In this document: positions 32,501 through 36,404 of the stretch, in pieces
Layout: every line of letters begins with the position of its first letter
How positions within the stretch are numbered: position 1 is the stretch's first letter
Program-made: the position numbers and the translations under genes
Notes under the pieces: generated by a model
Seen by the model: the letters and a program-made list of their open reading frames with translations, nothing else
Database searches by the model: none
What the model was told of the DNA's origin: nothing
Source of the DNA: Loripinus fragilis
Lineage: Eukaryota; Mollusca; Bivalvia; Lucinida; Lucinidae
Length of the DNA: 64,000 nucleotides
Direction of reading: 5' to 3'
Assembly (NCBI GenBank): GCA_964019695.1
Contig: CAXHUL010000547.1
Coordinates: forward strand, 1 to 64,000

Positions 32501-33051
32501 GGTTTATGTTTGGTAGCAACTATAGCATATCTATACAGTAAAACCTGTCTTGAGCAGCCACTCTAAAATAGACAAAACAAAGGTCTTAAAGACAAATGAT
32601 AGCTTAATGAAGGTCAAAAGTATTGCAGAATGCTCTCATAGGGCATTCTGCAATACTTTTGACCTGCATTAAGCAATAATCGGACTTGAAAACAAATTTT
32701 TGGTCTTCTTAATTGGCCGCTTATGACAGGTTTTACTGTATATTCATAATTAGCTTCTGAAAGTATGGGTCAGATGAAGTGGCGATCAGATTCAAAAGTT
32801 GCTTCACTATTTTCAACAGAAATTATTATGATTCGGCTCAGCAGGACAAGAATTAAACATGAAGACATGTCAATTTCTATTACAGAAACCAAGCCAGCAA
32901 AGTAACCACCGAAGACTACGAGAGAGACACAGCGACAAATATCCCAGGGAGCTCAAATAAGAGGTCACCAACAGAACACACCGAAAAGGTTGACATAATA
33001 GTGACCCAGGCTGATATGTGCAGTGAGAACATGAAGCAGACTATATTATGA
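1..33051 (+). CDS. Patched-related / sterol-sensing-domain protein, 3' half (partial, 12 exons)
   Basis: A spliced gene read through twelve exons: <1-112, 4925-5173, 8213-8390, 10702-10866, 11672-11793, 13986-14141, 15122-15247, 16552-16696, 18479-18600, 20271-20489, 21438-21469 and 32886-33051. All junctions are AG/GT and every phase matches, giving 596 residues with no internal stop. Residues 1-70 are the end of the sterol-sensing bundle (SITVTSITDIVAFGIGG, then a helix ending FFVACLTLDQRR). Residue 121 starts a helix before a loop of about 190 residues with N-glycosylation sequons (NGS, NET). Residues 334-500 form the second RND bundle, with GLAVDYSAHVGHTF as the charged helix-10 signature of Patched proteins. 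The tail is soluble and ends QTIL. Family knowledge: multi-pass RND-fold proteins linked to sterol handling or Hedgehog signalling, resembling PTCHD3 or nematode PTR proteins more than canonical Patched. The N-terminal half lies outside the window. The exact paralogue and ligand are unknown. Confidence 0.9.
1066..1230. mobile_element. 165-bp hAT-like MITE inside the exon array
   Basis: The array stops after ATAGCC (1061-1066) and restarts with ATAGCC (1231-1236). The intervening DNA has imperfect inverted ends, CAGTGATTTCGTTAAG at the left and the complement of CAGGGATTTCTCTAAG at the right. The CAG-G-TTTC style of end suggests a non-autonomous hAT element. The apparent target duplication is 5-6 bp rather than the usual 8, so the superfamily is uncertain. 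It has no coding capacity. Confidence 0.5.
2099..2997. mobile_element. Dimeric 448-bp repeat inserted in the last array unit
   Basis: Two head-to-tail copies (2099-2546 and 2547-2997) share about 90% of positions. Both start near GGTTGCACTTCACTATTAAA and end near CAAGCTTTGTCTATAT. The insertion splits the seventeenth array unit between GGTGTCT and CTCAATTACTG. There is no open frame of note and no clear terminal inverted repeat. Whether it is a satellite-like dimer or a non-autonomous element is not decidable here. Confidence 0.6.
3057..4027. repeat. 51-bp direct repeats bounding a 0.87-kb segment
   Basis: The sequence starting TTAGTATTCA and ending AAATCATAAAAATG occurs at 3057-3107 and again at 3977-4027 with two mismatches. 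The first copy continues directly from the end of the exon array and is the ancestral intron. The segment between carries a strong hairpin. The pattern fits either a local duplication or an insertion that copied 51 bp of target. Confidence 0.6.
3799..3935. repeat. Foldback hairpin with 40-bp arms
   Basis: The left arm begins TTATTGACTTCAATTTCGG at 3803 and the right arm ends TTGAAGTCAATAA at 3932. The arms are about 40 bp with a few mismatches. The loop holds a second small palindrome (AAGTGATA and TATCACTT). A further AT-rich palindrome around ATTGCATAA follows at 3938-3973. Confidence 0.7.
4079..4914 (+). repeat. 31-bp intronic minisatellite, about 27 copies
   Basis: The unit is GCCTGGTTCTAGAACTGT followed by roughly AAAACTTTGTTA, period 31 bp with small length variation. 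Each copy contains the palindrome TTCTAGAA, and copies vary at TAATAAC versus TGAAAAC. The array ends about ten bases before the splice acceptor at 4924, so it occupies the region where the branch point and pyrimidine tract lie. Confidence 0.93.
4925..5173 (+). CDS. Patched-related gene, exon B
   Basis: Acceptor TTCTGTTTCAG and donor AAG|GTATGT flank 83 codons in phase 0. The product starts VIPALSAFCAYAAFG, contains a hydrophobic helix, then FFVACLTLDQRR and a cytosolic stretch ending MKLSCK. The LDQRR motif after a helix is characteristic of Patched-related proteins. A run-on frame continues to 5332 but is intronic. Confidence 0.92.
5588..5674 (-). repeat. Family B palindromic MITE, left piece, split by a SINE
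   Basis: This piece carries the family words TCTGCTGATAAC, TTTGCAAAC and CTGATCTGGATCCAAAC. It is continued after the SINE at about 5886-5945 (GTTCCTGAAAGAAT, then GTCAGCAGACGA). Family B copies elsewhere read through these words without interruption. Confidence 0.65.
5675..5874 (+). mobile_element. tRNA-derived SINE, type 1, copy 1
   Basis: The head starts GGAGCGCAGTGGCTCAGTGG, has a Pol III box A-like TGGCTCAGTGGTAGAG and a box B-like GGTTCGAGCC. A unique body follows (GAGCAAGACACATTTATCC, then GATGGAACGTAAAGAATC) with a CAAAC-rich tail. It is flanked by an 11-bp duplication, ACACACTGATA, at 5664-5674 and 5875-5885, inside a family B MITE. Confidence 0.88.
6216..6840. mobile_element. Non-autonomous DNA element with AGCCCCAGTTACACA ends
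   Basis: Inverted ends TTTAAGCCCCAGTTACACA (from 6216) and TGTGTAACTGGGGCTTTAAA (to 6840) enclose about 625 bp rich in GAATC and ATTCGT words. There is no transposase. It resembles in structure the element at 43068-43308, whose ends read GCCCAGGTCACACATTCACG. Confidence 0.7.
6858..7946. mobile_element. 1.1-kb element with AGGGTCAATC ends
   Basis: The left end AGGGTCAATCTGGGTAAATA and the right end TATTTACCTGGATTGACCCT are inverted repeats of about 25 bp with few mismatches. Interior words such as AAATACGGAC recur near both ends. No protein of known type is encoded by the short frames inside. Confidence 0.6.
7948..8152. repeat. Family H element fragment (CCCTTTATAAC type)
   Basis: It begins AGTCCCTTTATAACTTTATG and carries TAAAGGGACAATTTTTCAAAG and AAAATTCCATGG. 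It matches better-preserved palindromic copies at 23677-23960 and 42297-42537 but lacks the right end. It stops about 60 bp before the exon at 8213. Confidence 0.6.
8213..8390 (+). CDS. Patched-related gene, exon C
   Basis: Acceptor TCTATTTTAG and donor GTG|GTAAGT. The 178 nt enter in phase 0 and leave in phase 1. The product starts with a transmembrane helix (ISVVVVAIALACVNIWSF) and continues into the extracellular loop (LYNYIPSDSYATSF). The Y-P/S-D-S-Y sequence before a second RND loop is usual for Patched-related proteins. Confidence 0.92.
8594..9060 (+). repeat. Dispersed TTTAGCTCACCTGAGC element
   Basis: It starts TTTAGCTCACCTGAGCC with a short inverted stem (GAGCCATTGGCTC), followed by GTCAACAATTGCTTCAAAGG. 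A CTTCTTGTCTGAAA motif is repeated internally. A second fragment lies at 29085-29255. I recognise the type from molluscan sequence; its mobility class is not evident. Confidence 0.6.
9771..9872. repeat. Palindromic GATCCGATGGG element
   Basis: ACTTGATCCGATGGG and CCCATCGGATCAAGT form a hairpin at 9772-9811, followed by GCCAGGAACGACC and its partner TTGTTCCTGGC. Just downstream, TTTCACATGTGAAATA occurs twice (9898 and 9927). Confidence 0.5.
10137..10554 (+). repeat. TATGTCTCCCCC element with internal duplication
   Basis: It is bounded by TATGTCTCCCCCC and GGGGGAGACAT. Two internal copies of about 170 bp share GTCATGCACAA, ATAACTCTTGCATGT and CTTGTAACATAACT. A minus-strand relative with tandem units lies at 47720-48403. 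Confidence 0.65.
10702..10866 (+). CDS. Patched-related gene, exon D
   Basis: Acceptor TCTGTTTTCAG and donor ACTG|GTAAGA. The 165 nt enter and leave in phase 1. The product is extracellular-loop sequence (AMSYFHNRYLFQDMF, then WLTGFANYLQQSEDP) with one NGS glycosylation sequon. Confidence 0.9.
11125..11365. repeat. Degraded family E element
   Basis: AATAAATTCATTAATACATGA and TTATCACTCCAAGACGTGAC match the second half of better copies at 16145-16480 and 36405-36745. The palindromic half is missing. Confidence 0.45.
11366..11610. repeat. Family F element (CGAAGACAGGTTTTCTCGC type)
   Basis: Inverted ends AGAAAACCCGTCTTCGGGG and CCCCGAAGATAGGTTTTCTC enclose GCCAGCCTGCGCTTCCACG and CAGTCTGATCAGCGCC. 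It lies only about 60 bp before the exon at 11672. A better copy lies at 24025-24265. Confidence 0.6.
11672..11793 (+). CDS. Patched-related gene, exon E
   Basis: Acceptor CTATTTCAG and donor AAG|GTAAGT. The 122 nt enter in phase 1 and leave in phase 0. The product reads DGYPLTGPQFDNLLLYFL, then FGQFIKFD and RVK, extracellular loop. Confidence 0.9.
11850..12070. repeat. Family G palindromic MITE
   Basis: The core is AGACCCTGATGAAATGC, a loop, then GCATTTCATCTGGGTCTTC. Conserved CTTCTCTGAAG-like and AAAGGGTTAA words flank it. Related copies lie at 11038-11120, 12838-13042, 36786-36985, 37463-37675 and 38157-38403. Confidence 0.6.
12182..12480. repeat. Partial family B palindrome and family K sequence
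   Basis: GTGTCAAACAGTTTGGATCC begins a family B copy that degenerates at 12245. It is followed by GGGATAGAAAAATCTGTCC and AAGATAAGAATTTCTATCCC, words shared with 19440-20060 and 62230-62500. Confidence 0.45.
12838..13042. repeat. Family G MITE
   Basis: CTGGATACCAGTAAACTGGT, CAAACAGTGAAG, AAAACAATCTTCAGGG and ATCCATCATAATAGAAAGGG follow in the same order as in the copy at 38157-38403. Confidence 0.55.
13545..13960. repeat. Fragment of CATGAGATTTCCAACAATGT element
   Basis: GACATGAGATTTCCAACAATG, CAAGCAGTCTGATCAGAGCC and TTTGAGTTTCCAAGCTTAAA match the intact copy at 55763-56000, which has both inverted ends. Here the right end is lost before the exon at 13986. Confidence 0.5.
13986..14141 (+). 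CDS. Patched-related gene, exon F
   Basis: Acceptor TGTTTGCAG and donor AGG|GTAAGT enclose 52 codons in phase 0. The product runs from ASYIPLVHSRQGSSAEDINA to FKYLNNETNR, with a cysteine pair (SECFCF) and an NET sequon. It is the end of the second extracellular loop. Confidence 0.9.
14510..14715 (-). mobile_element. Rearranged tRNA SINE (head inverted relative to tail)
   Basis: On the minus strand GAGCGCAATGGCTCAGA, AGTTCGAGCAT and TGTGTTGTGTCCTTAAGC match the type 1 SINE head. On the plus strand the sequence at 14645-14700 (GTTGACTGGGGTGTAAAG, then AACAAACAAA) resembles the SINE tail. The two halves therefore point in opposite directions. Confidence 0.5.
14909..15075. mobile_element. MITE with CCAGTGGCAGATCCAG ends
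   Basis: CCAGTGGCAGATCCAG and CTGGATCTGTCGCTGG are inverted ends about 165 bp apart. It lies 45 bp upstream of the exon at 15122. A relative with GCGCGGATCCAGA ends lies at 54306-54625. Confidence 0.6.
15122..15247 (+). CDS. Patched-related gene, exon G
   Basis: Acceptor TTTTCAG and donor GTG|GTAAGT enclose 42 codons in phase 0. The product VLKEELYRNLALAAACVFLV continues as hydrophobic sequence to CVAFTV, covering the first two helices of the second RND bundle. Confidence 0.92.
15265..15772. mobile_element. Family D foldback MITE
   Basis: A near-perfect inverted repeat (AAATGAATTCAATTTTTGG, CATGGAATCATGAATACTT, a short loop, then the complement) spans 15265-15400. A body of about 370 bp follows, with GAGCAAACAAGAGGCATG and ACAACACCAGTGTCACTTC. 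Copies lie at 35069-35532 and, inverted, 38875-39410. The palindrome alone recurs twice near 46.4 and 46.7 kb. Confidence 0.75.
16145..16480. mobile_element. Family E foldback MITE
   Basis: ATTGAATTTATTAAAC, GATAAAATGCGAGGC, then GCCTCGCATTTTATC and TTAATAAATTCAATAAT form a long hairpin at 16170-16280. A body with GACGTCATAACATTTCC and TCCCAGACGTGACGTCATA follows. It ends 70 bp upstream of the exon at 16552. Confidence 0.7.
16552..16696 (+). CDS. Patched-related gene, exon H (signature helix)
   Basis: Acceptor TTTTTTACAG and donor GAGG|GTTTGT enclose 145 nt, phase 0 to 1. The product contains the NVT sequon, then SILIILSVGLAVDYSAHVG and HTFM. In RND-fold Patched proteins this helix carries the charged residue (here the D of VDYSAH) thought to couple ion movement to transport. 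This is the strongest single family marker in the window. Confidence 0.95.
16934..17179. mobile_element. Family A palindromic MITE with TTAACCCTTAAAG ends
   Basis: The central palindrome is GATCAGACTGCTCCTATAGG followed by its complement, wrapped by CAAACAGGGTGGACCCA and TGGGTCCACACTGTTTG. The outer ends TTAACCCTTAAAG and TTTCAGGGTTAA are near-inverted. The whole is about 246 bp. Good copies lie at 30180-30418 and 33097-33345. Confidence 0.7.
17221..17610. mobile_element. Family B palindromic MITE interrupted by a SINE
   Basis: The left part is TACTGGGTAATTTTTCATAC through TCTTTCAGGAATA (17301). It resumes at 17500 and includes CAAACAGTTTGGATCCAGAT, the loop, ATCTGGGTCCATGCTGTTTG and TTATCAGCAGACGAC. 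Uninterrupted copies such as 32163-32365 show the same order of words. Confidence 0.75.
17302..17499 (+). mobile_element. tRNA-derived SINE, type 1, copy 2
   Basis: It has the same head (GCGCAGTGGCTCAATGGTAG, GGTTCGAGCCTCGCC) and body as the copy at 5675. It is flanked by a perfect 13-bp duplication, TCTTTCAGGAATA, at 17289-17301 and 17500-17512, within a family B MITE. Confidence 0.92.
18031..18203. repeat. Family C palindromic element, degraded
   Basis: TACAGTAAAACCTGTCCTAA and TAAGTGGCTGCTTAAGACAT mark the ends, with TATTGCAGAATGCTCC in the centre. Intact copies at 32534-32740 and 48936-49143 are about 207 bp. Confidence 0.6.
18479..18600 (+). CDS. Patched-related gene, exon I
   Basis: Acceptor TTATTTTCAG and donor AGG|GTATGT enclose 122 nt, phase 1 to 0. 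The product ERAKATLVQIGPAVFQGGFS continues TFLAFVLLADSNSYG and ALFFR, the loop and helix 11 of the second bundle. Confidence 0.92.
18620..19020. repeat. Family F sequence with a 29-bp tandem stutter
   Basis: GACCAGCCTGCACATTCGTG and TCTGAAGCTGAGCAGAC match family F. CTACAAGTAAAATTTCAGTATTCTAG repeats three times at about 18858-18935. Confidence 0.5.
19218..20060. repeat. Family K, three partial tandem copies
   Basis: GGATAGAAAAATC, AAAAGTTCCTGA, ATTACAATG and CATCACGAAG recur around 19480-19580, 19610-19900 and 19950-20060. This suggests tandem duplication of an element about 300-350 bp long. Relatives lie at 12270-12480 and 62230-62500. Confidence 0.5.
20271..20489 (+). CDS. Patched-related gene, exon J (last helix and tail)
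   Basis: Acceptor TCTTCTTCAG and donor ATAAAA|GTAAGT (near-ideal) enclose 73 codons in phase 0. The product begins with the final helix (VFMTVVIFGLFHGLVYLPVI), passes LSWIGPAPYD and enters a hydrophilic, Ser/Asp/Glu-rich tail (SSLLDASEDPSNSTP) ending FIK. Confidence 0.92.
20503..20600 (+). repeat. (TCA)n microsatellite just after a splice donor
   Basis: About 32 uninterrupted ATC/TCA repeats begin 13 bases after the donor at 20490. In the exon frame the run would read as serines and then stop at 20619-20621, so failure to splice would append a poly-serine tail. The length is likely polymorphic. Confidence 0.93.
21160..21285. mobile_element. Family B palindromic MITE
   Basis: ATTATTTCAGGAATAACATC, AAATTGGATCCAGATCAGG, loop, CCTGATCTGGATCCAAACTA and TTATCAGCAGATCACAC. 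The left extension (TTTTGTCGTCTGCTG) reaches back to about 21080. Confidence 0.65.
21438..21469 (+). CDS. Patched-related gene, 32-nt microexon K
   Basis: Acceptor TTTTACACAG and donor GCTAG|GTAATA. Ten codons (LRTNGFVSHA) plus two bases, phase 0 to 2. Joining AG to the A that opens the exon at 32886 restores an Arg codon and an open frame of 54 further codons, which is the evidence for this splice. If the donor is not used, the frame ends two codons later at TAA 21471-21473, giving a shorter C terminus. Confidence 0.75.
21640..21860. repeat. Family G MITE
   Basis: AATGAAGACACAATTTCACC, AGGTCTTCACTGTT, AAAACAATCTTCCGAG, ATACAAAATGGACAATTCC and AAAAGGGTTAA in family order. Confidence 0.5.
21930..22070. 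repeat. Palindrome with GGGTACTCAAAAGAACCGTC core
   Basis: CATATGTTGTGGGTACTCAA and its partner TTGAGTACCCAAAACATATG surround CCGTCTCAATGAGACGG. Weaker copies lie at 36160-36260, 44820-44880 and 28425-28480. Confidence 0.6.
22559..22662. repeat. Inverted repeat CCCCCTAGACCCAAG
   Basis: TCTCCCCCTAGACCCAAGAT and its near-complement ending CTTGGGTCTAGGGGGG enclose a loop of about 55 bp. The arms are about 25 bp. Confidence 0.6.
23677..23960. mobile_element. Family H palindromic element with duplicated core
   Basis: AGTGCAGCCCCTTTATAACA and ATTATAAAGGGACTGCAC are the outer inverted ends. The inner palindrome GGAAAATGACCATAAAATGG is followed by a second half-copy of its arm near 23838-23890. Confidence 0.65.
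24025..24265. mobile_element. Family F MITE
   Basis: CGAGAAAACCTGTCTTCGGG at the left and CCCCGAAGACAGGTTTTCTC at the right are inverted ends about 235 bp apart. The interior holds GACCAGCCTGCACATCCGTG and CAGTCTGATCAGCGCC. Confidence 0.7.
24424..25445. repeat. Tandem duplication of about 510 bp containing A-type palindromes
   Basis: The halves 24424-24930 and 24935-25445 share, in order, GAATGAATATTGT, TAATAGATCTGTTT, GCATGGTCA, GCATGTTAGAATT, CCACTAT, CCTGAAAAT, CAGACTAGATTTTATC and a palindrome with GATCAGACTGC. They are diverged, indicating an old duplication. Confidence 0.6.
25668..25840. mobile_element. Family B palindromic MITE
   Basis: TCAGGAACACTATCAGAGTG, TTTGGATCCAGATCAGGAC, loop, GTCCTGATCTGGGTCCAAAC and ACTAGCAAGG-type flank (here GCTAGCAAGGAAAG). 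Confidence 0.7.
26655..27135. mobile_element. 480-bp inverted-repeat element with GGGCAGCAA ends
   Basis: The left half (GGGCAGCAACATTAAAGC, GAAATGCATGCCCTTATGAA, CCATGC, AAAATAAGAAAG) is repeated inverted on the right with about 85% agreement over 110 bp. The centre is AT-rich and non-coding. Confidence 0.65.
27300..27545. repeat. Family G MITE, degraded
   Basis: TATTGACCCTTTTATGACC, AGACCCAGATGCATAATG, GGATCTTCACACTTTGCTAA, AATCAATCTTCAGAG and AAAAAGGGTTAA in family order. Confidence 0.5.
27800..27870. repeat. Family A palindrome
   Basis: AGACCCAGATCAGACTGCTC, centre CTGGAGG, then AGCAGTCTGATCAGGTCCTT. The outer ends are not recognisable. Confidence 0.55.
27945..29084. other. Intron stretch without supported genes
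   Basis: This part of the 11.4-kb intron holds only weak remnants: a GAGTACCCACAACAT fragment near 28430 and a GCTGGGTAATTTTTCATGC family B remnant near 28680 broken by unrelated sequence. I see no exon or RNA gene. Confidence 0.5.
29085..29255 (+). repeat. Fragment of the TTTAGCTCACCTGAGC family
   Basis: GTCAATCAACAATTGCTTCA and CTTCTTGTCTAAAAC align with the copy at 8594-9060. The first 80 bp are missing. Confidence 0.5.
29277..29418 (-). mobile_element. tRNA-derived SINE, type 2, minus strand
   Basis: Read on the minus strand: AGGAGCCGTTGTAGTGTAGT, then box B-like AAGTTCAATCCCC, then GGATGAGACTTTTAGC. Relatives lie at 34556-34727 and 59358-59570 on the plus strand. Confidence 0.65.
30180..30418. 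mobile_element. Family A palindromic MITE
   Basis: Outer TTAACCCTTAACGAGCC and TATTTTAAGGTT; centre CTGCTCCTATAGGAGCAG wrapped by GTGTGGACCCAG and CTGGGTCCACGC; flanks GCAGACTACTTCAACAGACG. It is oriented opposite to the copy at 16934. Confidence 0.7.
31001..32126. mobile_element. 1.1-kb element with CTTAAGGAATAAAGAAAC ends
   Basis: ACTTAAGGAATAAAGAAACA at 31000 and TGCGTTTCTTTATTCCTTAA ending near 32127 are inverted repeats of about 24 bp with one mismatch. No transposase-like frame lies between them. The target-site duplication is unclear. Confidence 0.65.
32163..32365. mobile_element. Family B MITE, near-complete reference copy
   Basis: In order: TTTGCATGCTGGGTAAT, ACATTCTTTCAGGAATACCA, AACAGTTTGGATCCAGAACA, loop, GGCCTGATCTGGGTCCAAAC, GGTTGTCAGCAG and GAACAGTTAA. 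This uninterrupted copy defines the insertion points of the SINEs at 5675 and 17302. Confidence 0.75.
32534..32740. mobile_element. Family C palindromic MITE
   Basis: TACAGTAAAACCTGTCTTGA and TATGACAGGTTTTACTGTA are the ends. The arms are about 95 bp and the centre is ATTGCAGAATGCTCTCATAG. TA target use is likely from the TACAGT terminus. Confidence 0.8.
32886..33051 (+). CDS. Patched-related gene, last exon L with PDZ-ligand-like end
   Basis: Acceptor TTTCTATTACAG, then one base completing the Arg codon and 54 codons to TGA at 33049-33051. The product is hydrophilic (NQASKVTTEDYERDTATNIP ... HTEKVDIIVTQ) and ends QTIL. A final S/T-x-hydrophobic triplet (here TIL) fits a class I PDZ ligand. 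Support comes from the phase match with the 21438 microexon across an 11.4-kb intron and coding-like composition. A cDNA would settle it. Confidence 0.75.
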
Positions 33052-33096
33052 TGATGGTTTTGATTAGTCACTATTTGTTGTTTGGATCTGAATCAA

Positions 33097-33345
33097 TTAA
33101 CCCTTATTGCGCCAATTGCAACAAAAGTCGTCTGCTTTTCCTGTCTGCTGAAATGTTTAAGAAGCCTCTATGGCAAACAGTGTGGACCCAGATCAGACTG
33201 CTCCTATTGGAGCAGTCTGTTCTGGGTCCACGCTGTTTGCTTTTATACTTAATTTGTCAGTAATGTTAGGCAATTATTTGCAGCAGACGACTTCAGCAGA
33301 CAACATTTTCAGATGCATATTTTTCTTGGCCCATTAAGGGTTAAG
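33097..33345. mobile_element. Family A MITE in the presumed 3' UTR
   Basis: TTAACCCTTATTGCGCC to CCCATTAAGGGTTAA encloses the palindrome GATCAGACTGCTCCTATTGG with its complement. It begins 45 bp after the stop codon at 33051 and is probably transcribed, forming a strong RNA hairpin. Confidence 0.75.
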
Positions 33346-34377
33346 TCCGTAAAGCACTACAGAAAATTTGCAGCAGACTACGGCTTTAAATGTTGCTGCT
33401 GCTATAAGAAATCAAAAGGGCTTGAATTAGATGTAGAATTCATCTGCCAGTAGGTGATTCATTTGAAATGTGAAGCCTTATTTTTTATGAAATTATAAAG
33501 TGAAATATGTATATCAAAATTGTCGTCTGCTGCAGTATTGATTAGCACTTTATGGGTTAACATTTTATGTGGTATTACAATACAGTGGCTAGTTCAACAA
33601 TGCTAGCGTTTGCGGGGGCTCGTTCTGGTACCTATCTTTACTCGTAATGTGTAAAGCCTGGCATCAGTACATCAAGCGCCCGAGAGTGCTCGCATCGTTG
33701 AACTCACCTCAGTTACATACTGTTATAGATACATTTTGTATGAGTAACTTTCTACCTAGCAGTTGCGAGTTATTGATGAAATTATGTATACATTAATTAC
33801 TGGTAAATTGCTAATTTTTTAAGTTCAATGAAAAGTCTGCCAAGGAATGATTTGATATCACTGAAATATTATGAAAGTGAATATTACCGGTAACAAAAAT
33901 ATGCATCAGACCACTTAAGCAGACAGCATTTTCAGATGATGTTATTATAGGCACTTTAAAAGTTTAGTATGTATGTTGACATCTCGATTTGTGCAAATAT
34001 TTGCTTTTCATATATAGAAACGCATGCTGTATGCTGTTCCATATCTTTAGATAAGACATTTTTAGCAATAAAAAAATTGTGGTATTTTCCTTATAATTCA
34101 GTGAAAGTATTTAATGTGGTACTCAATAGAAGCATCTCAAGGGGATGCTTCCAAAAAGTACTGGCAACACTCTATGTCAAAATCAAAGTTGATATATATT
34201 TGAATTAATATGATTTTAAATTGAATTGGTGTCATGTGCTTGCTAGAATATTGTATTAATCCTTTTGCATAAAGAGTCTTCAAGACTATGGAGTTTTGTC
34301 CCTTTAAGTGTGATAGGGCTATATTTACTTTCTTGTATGATGTATCATGTAGCTCAACTAGAAAACATTCTGTTACT
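33346..34377. other. Possible 3' UTR / intergenic, no gene seen
   Basis: No exon-like frame is supported. An AATAAA hexamer at 34067-34072 could serve polyadenylation of the upstream gene, but it sits about 1 kb past the stop and nothing else supports it. Confidence 0.3.
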
Positions 34378-34781
34378 TTAACCCTTAGCCTGCCAGTCAC
34401 AACTTTGTCGTCTGTTCCGCTCATTTGCTTATGTTCTTAGGTAATCTATATTGCAAACAATATGGACCCAGATCAGACTGCTCCCTTGGGAGCAGTCTGA
34501 TCAGGGTTCATAGTTTTTGCTTCCATGATAAAATCTAGTCTGAAGTGCACTTGAATAAAGCTGCTGTGGTTCATTGGATAAACCACTCGCCTTGTATCCA
34601 GGGGTCTGGAGTTAAATTCCTGCTCCTCCTGTCTGTTGGATGAGACTCTAAGCCATGGCCTTGTCCCCATATGACCTTAGCTGTTGGTGGGACATTAAAC
34701 CCAAATTCACTAACTCATATACAGCAGTCAAAAAGCAGATACCATATTCAGGACAATAGATATTGGTGGGCTAAGGGTTAA
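34378..34781. mobile_element. A-type palindromic MITE interrupted by a type 2 SINE
   Basis: Ends TTAACCCTTAGCCTGCC (complement side) and GGGCTAAGGGTTAA. The palindrome is GATCAGACTGCTCCCTTGGG. Compared with the uninterrupted copy at 25270-25445, continuity is broken after CACTTGAATA and resumes at TATACAGCAGTCAAAAAGCA. Confidence 0.65.
34556..34727 (+). mobile_element. tRNA-derived SINE, type 2
   Basis: AAGCTGCTGTGGTTCATTGG, box B-like GGAGTTAAATTCC, GGATGAGACTCTAAGCCATG, TGTTGGTGGGACATTAAAC and a CTAACTCATA tail. It sits inside the MITE above with at most a very short target duplication (ATA). Confidence 0.65.
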
Positions 34782-35068
34782 CCGATTATTTTATGATTGA
34801 AATTTTATGCAGATTTCAATGCAAAACTATTTAGGACATAAAACATATCAAGTTATAGAAAAATCAGCATGTCTTGTATTTTCTTCAATGCATAATTTGA
34901 ATTTATTTACACTGTAAATTACATATTATGTTTATTTTTTACTCTGTTATCTATAAGGACTTAGTCTATGTTATTAATTTATTGTGCATTAGTGTCCCGA
35001 AAGTAAGACTTTCTTTGGCAGTAGAAGTGTGATATGGTTCTAAAGTGTGCTAATATTGTAATATTTAA

Positions 35069-35532
35069 GAAATGAATTCAATTTTTAGAATGAATACTTC
35101 GGGTTCCTTGCAAGACACCCAAAGTATTAACATTCCAAAAATTGAATTTATTGCTTATATTGACATTTTATTATAAATATCTAAAATATGAAAAATATTT
35201 TTAATTTAGGAATTTAAAACAGTTTTGTATTTAAGATATAATTGCATTGTCCGTTTAGTCGGAGTGTAAAATGGAAAAGCAGAACATCCAGCTTGAACAT
35301 GGACAGCCAATGGAGCAAACAAGAGGCATGTCTTGCACATGCGACTCAGGTTAGGCTCGCTGTCTATCACAACACCAGTATCACTTCTGGAAAATGAGTT
35401 TGATTTTGGAAGCGTATTGCATGGGCAAGTGAGCTTGGCAGCTGTCATTCAAATTTGTGTAATTCATGAGGCTATGAACGGTTGCTAAAATATAAAGATT
35501 CCTCGAAGGAATGCTTTGAAAATATAAATATT
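35069..35532. mobile_element. Family D MITE
   Basis: Palindrome AAGAAATGAATTCAATTTTT to ATTGAATTTATTGC, followed by the body GAGCAAACAAGAGGCATGTC, ACAACACCAGTATCACTTC and CTATGAACGGTTGC, as at 15265-15772. Confidence 0.7.
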
Positions 35533-36404
35533 GTTGTGTAGCAGGGTCATGCTCCTATCAGTGTTTTTCACCCAGGGCAGTGGTGTGCGACGGTGGCAGT
35601 GGCTATACCTTAGTGATTGGACAGGCAAAAAGTATCACTGCCTGCACAGGCTGGTCCATCTGATAATGCTTATCCCACCTCCCCAATGGCTCATGGGAAG
35701 GACTTTCAAATCTGCTAGATGCATATTTCACTTTTTGTCTGCAAATGGATAAACTGATGCATTGACAAACACTGTAGACCCTAATAAGATGCCACAAAAT
35801 GGTACATTTCATCAGGGTGTTCACTTTTCCCTAAGATTAATCATCAGTGAAAGAAAAACATTGCAATTTTGAAATTACGGTAAATGTTCTAAAATTTCGA
35901 ACATTACTTGACTGTCAAAAAGGCCTAGACATACTGGGCAGACCCAGATCAGACTGCTTCTCAGGGTCTTCCATGTTTGCTGTTCTAACCAGCATTTTGT
36001 GAATTCCAGCCCTGATAACCAGTGTTTATTTGAGAATAGAATGATGAAAGTGTTCAAAATTATATAAATTTTTCCGTATATTATTTGTCCATTTTCTCAT
36101 GGACTGTCCCATGGTTTTTCATAGGTCTAGATAAAAACAAAATTGAGCTTAAAAATGTTTATATTTTCTTATCCATAAATTTAAACACACGTTTTGGGTA
36201 CTGAAAAGAACCTTCTCATTGAGATAGTTCTTTTGAGTACCCACAACATATTGGTTGAGATATAAGAAAATCAAATTTTTAGCTACATGTTCTTATTTAG
36301 AGTTCTGATTTTTGATCATGAGGTATGAATATTATCATGTTTCAAATTCTATGTCTCTGGAGCTATTATATACTAGTGTTGTCTCACTGTATGTAAATGA
36401 TATA

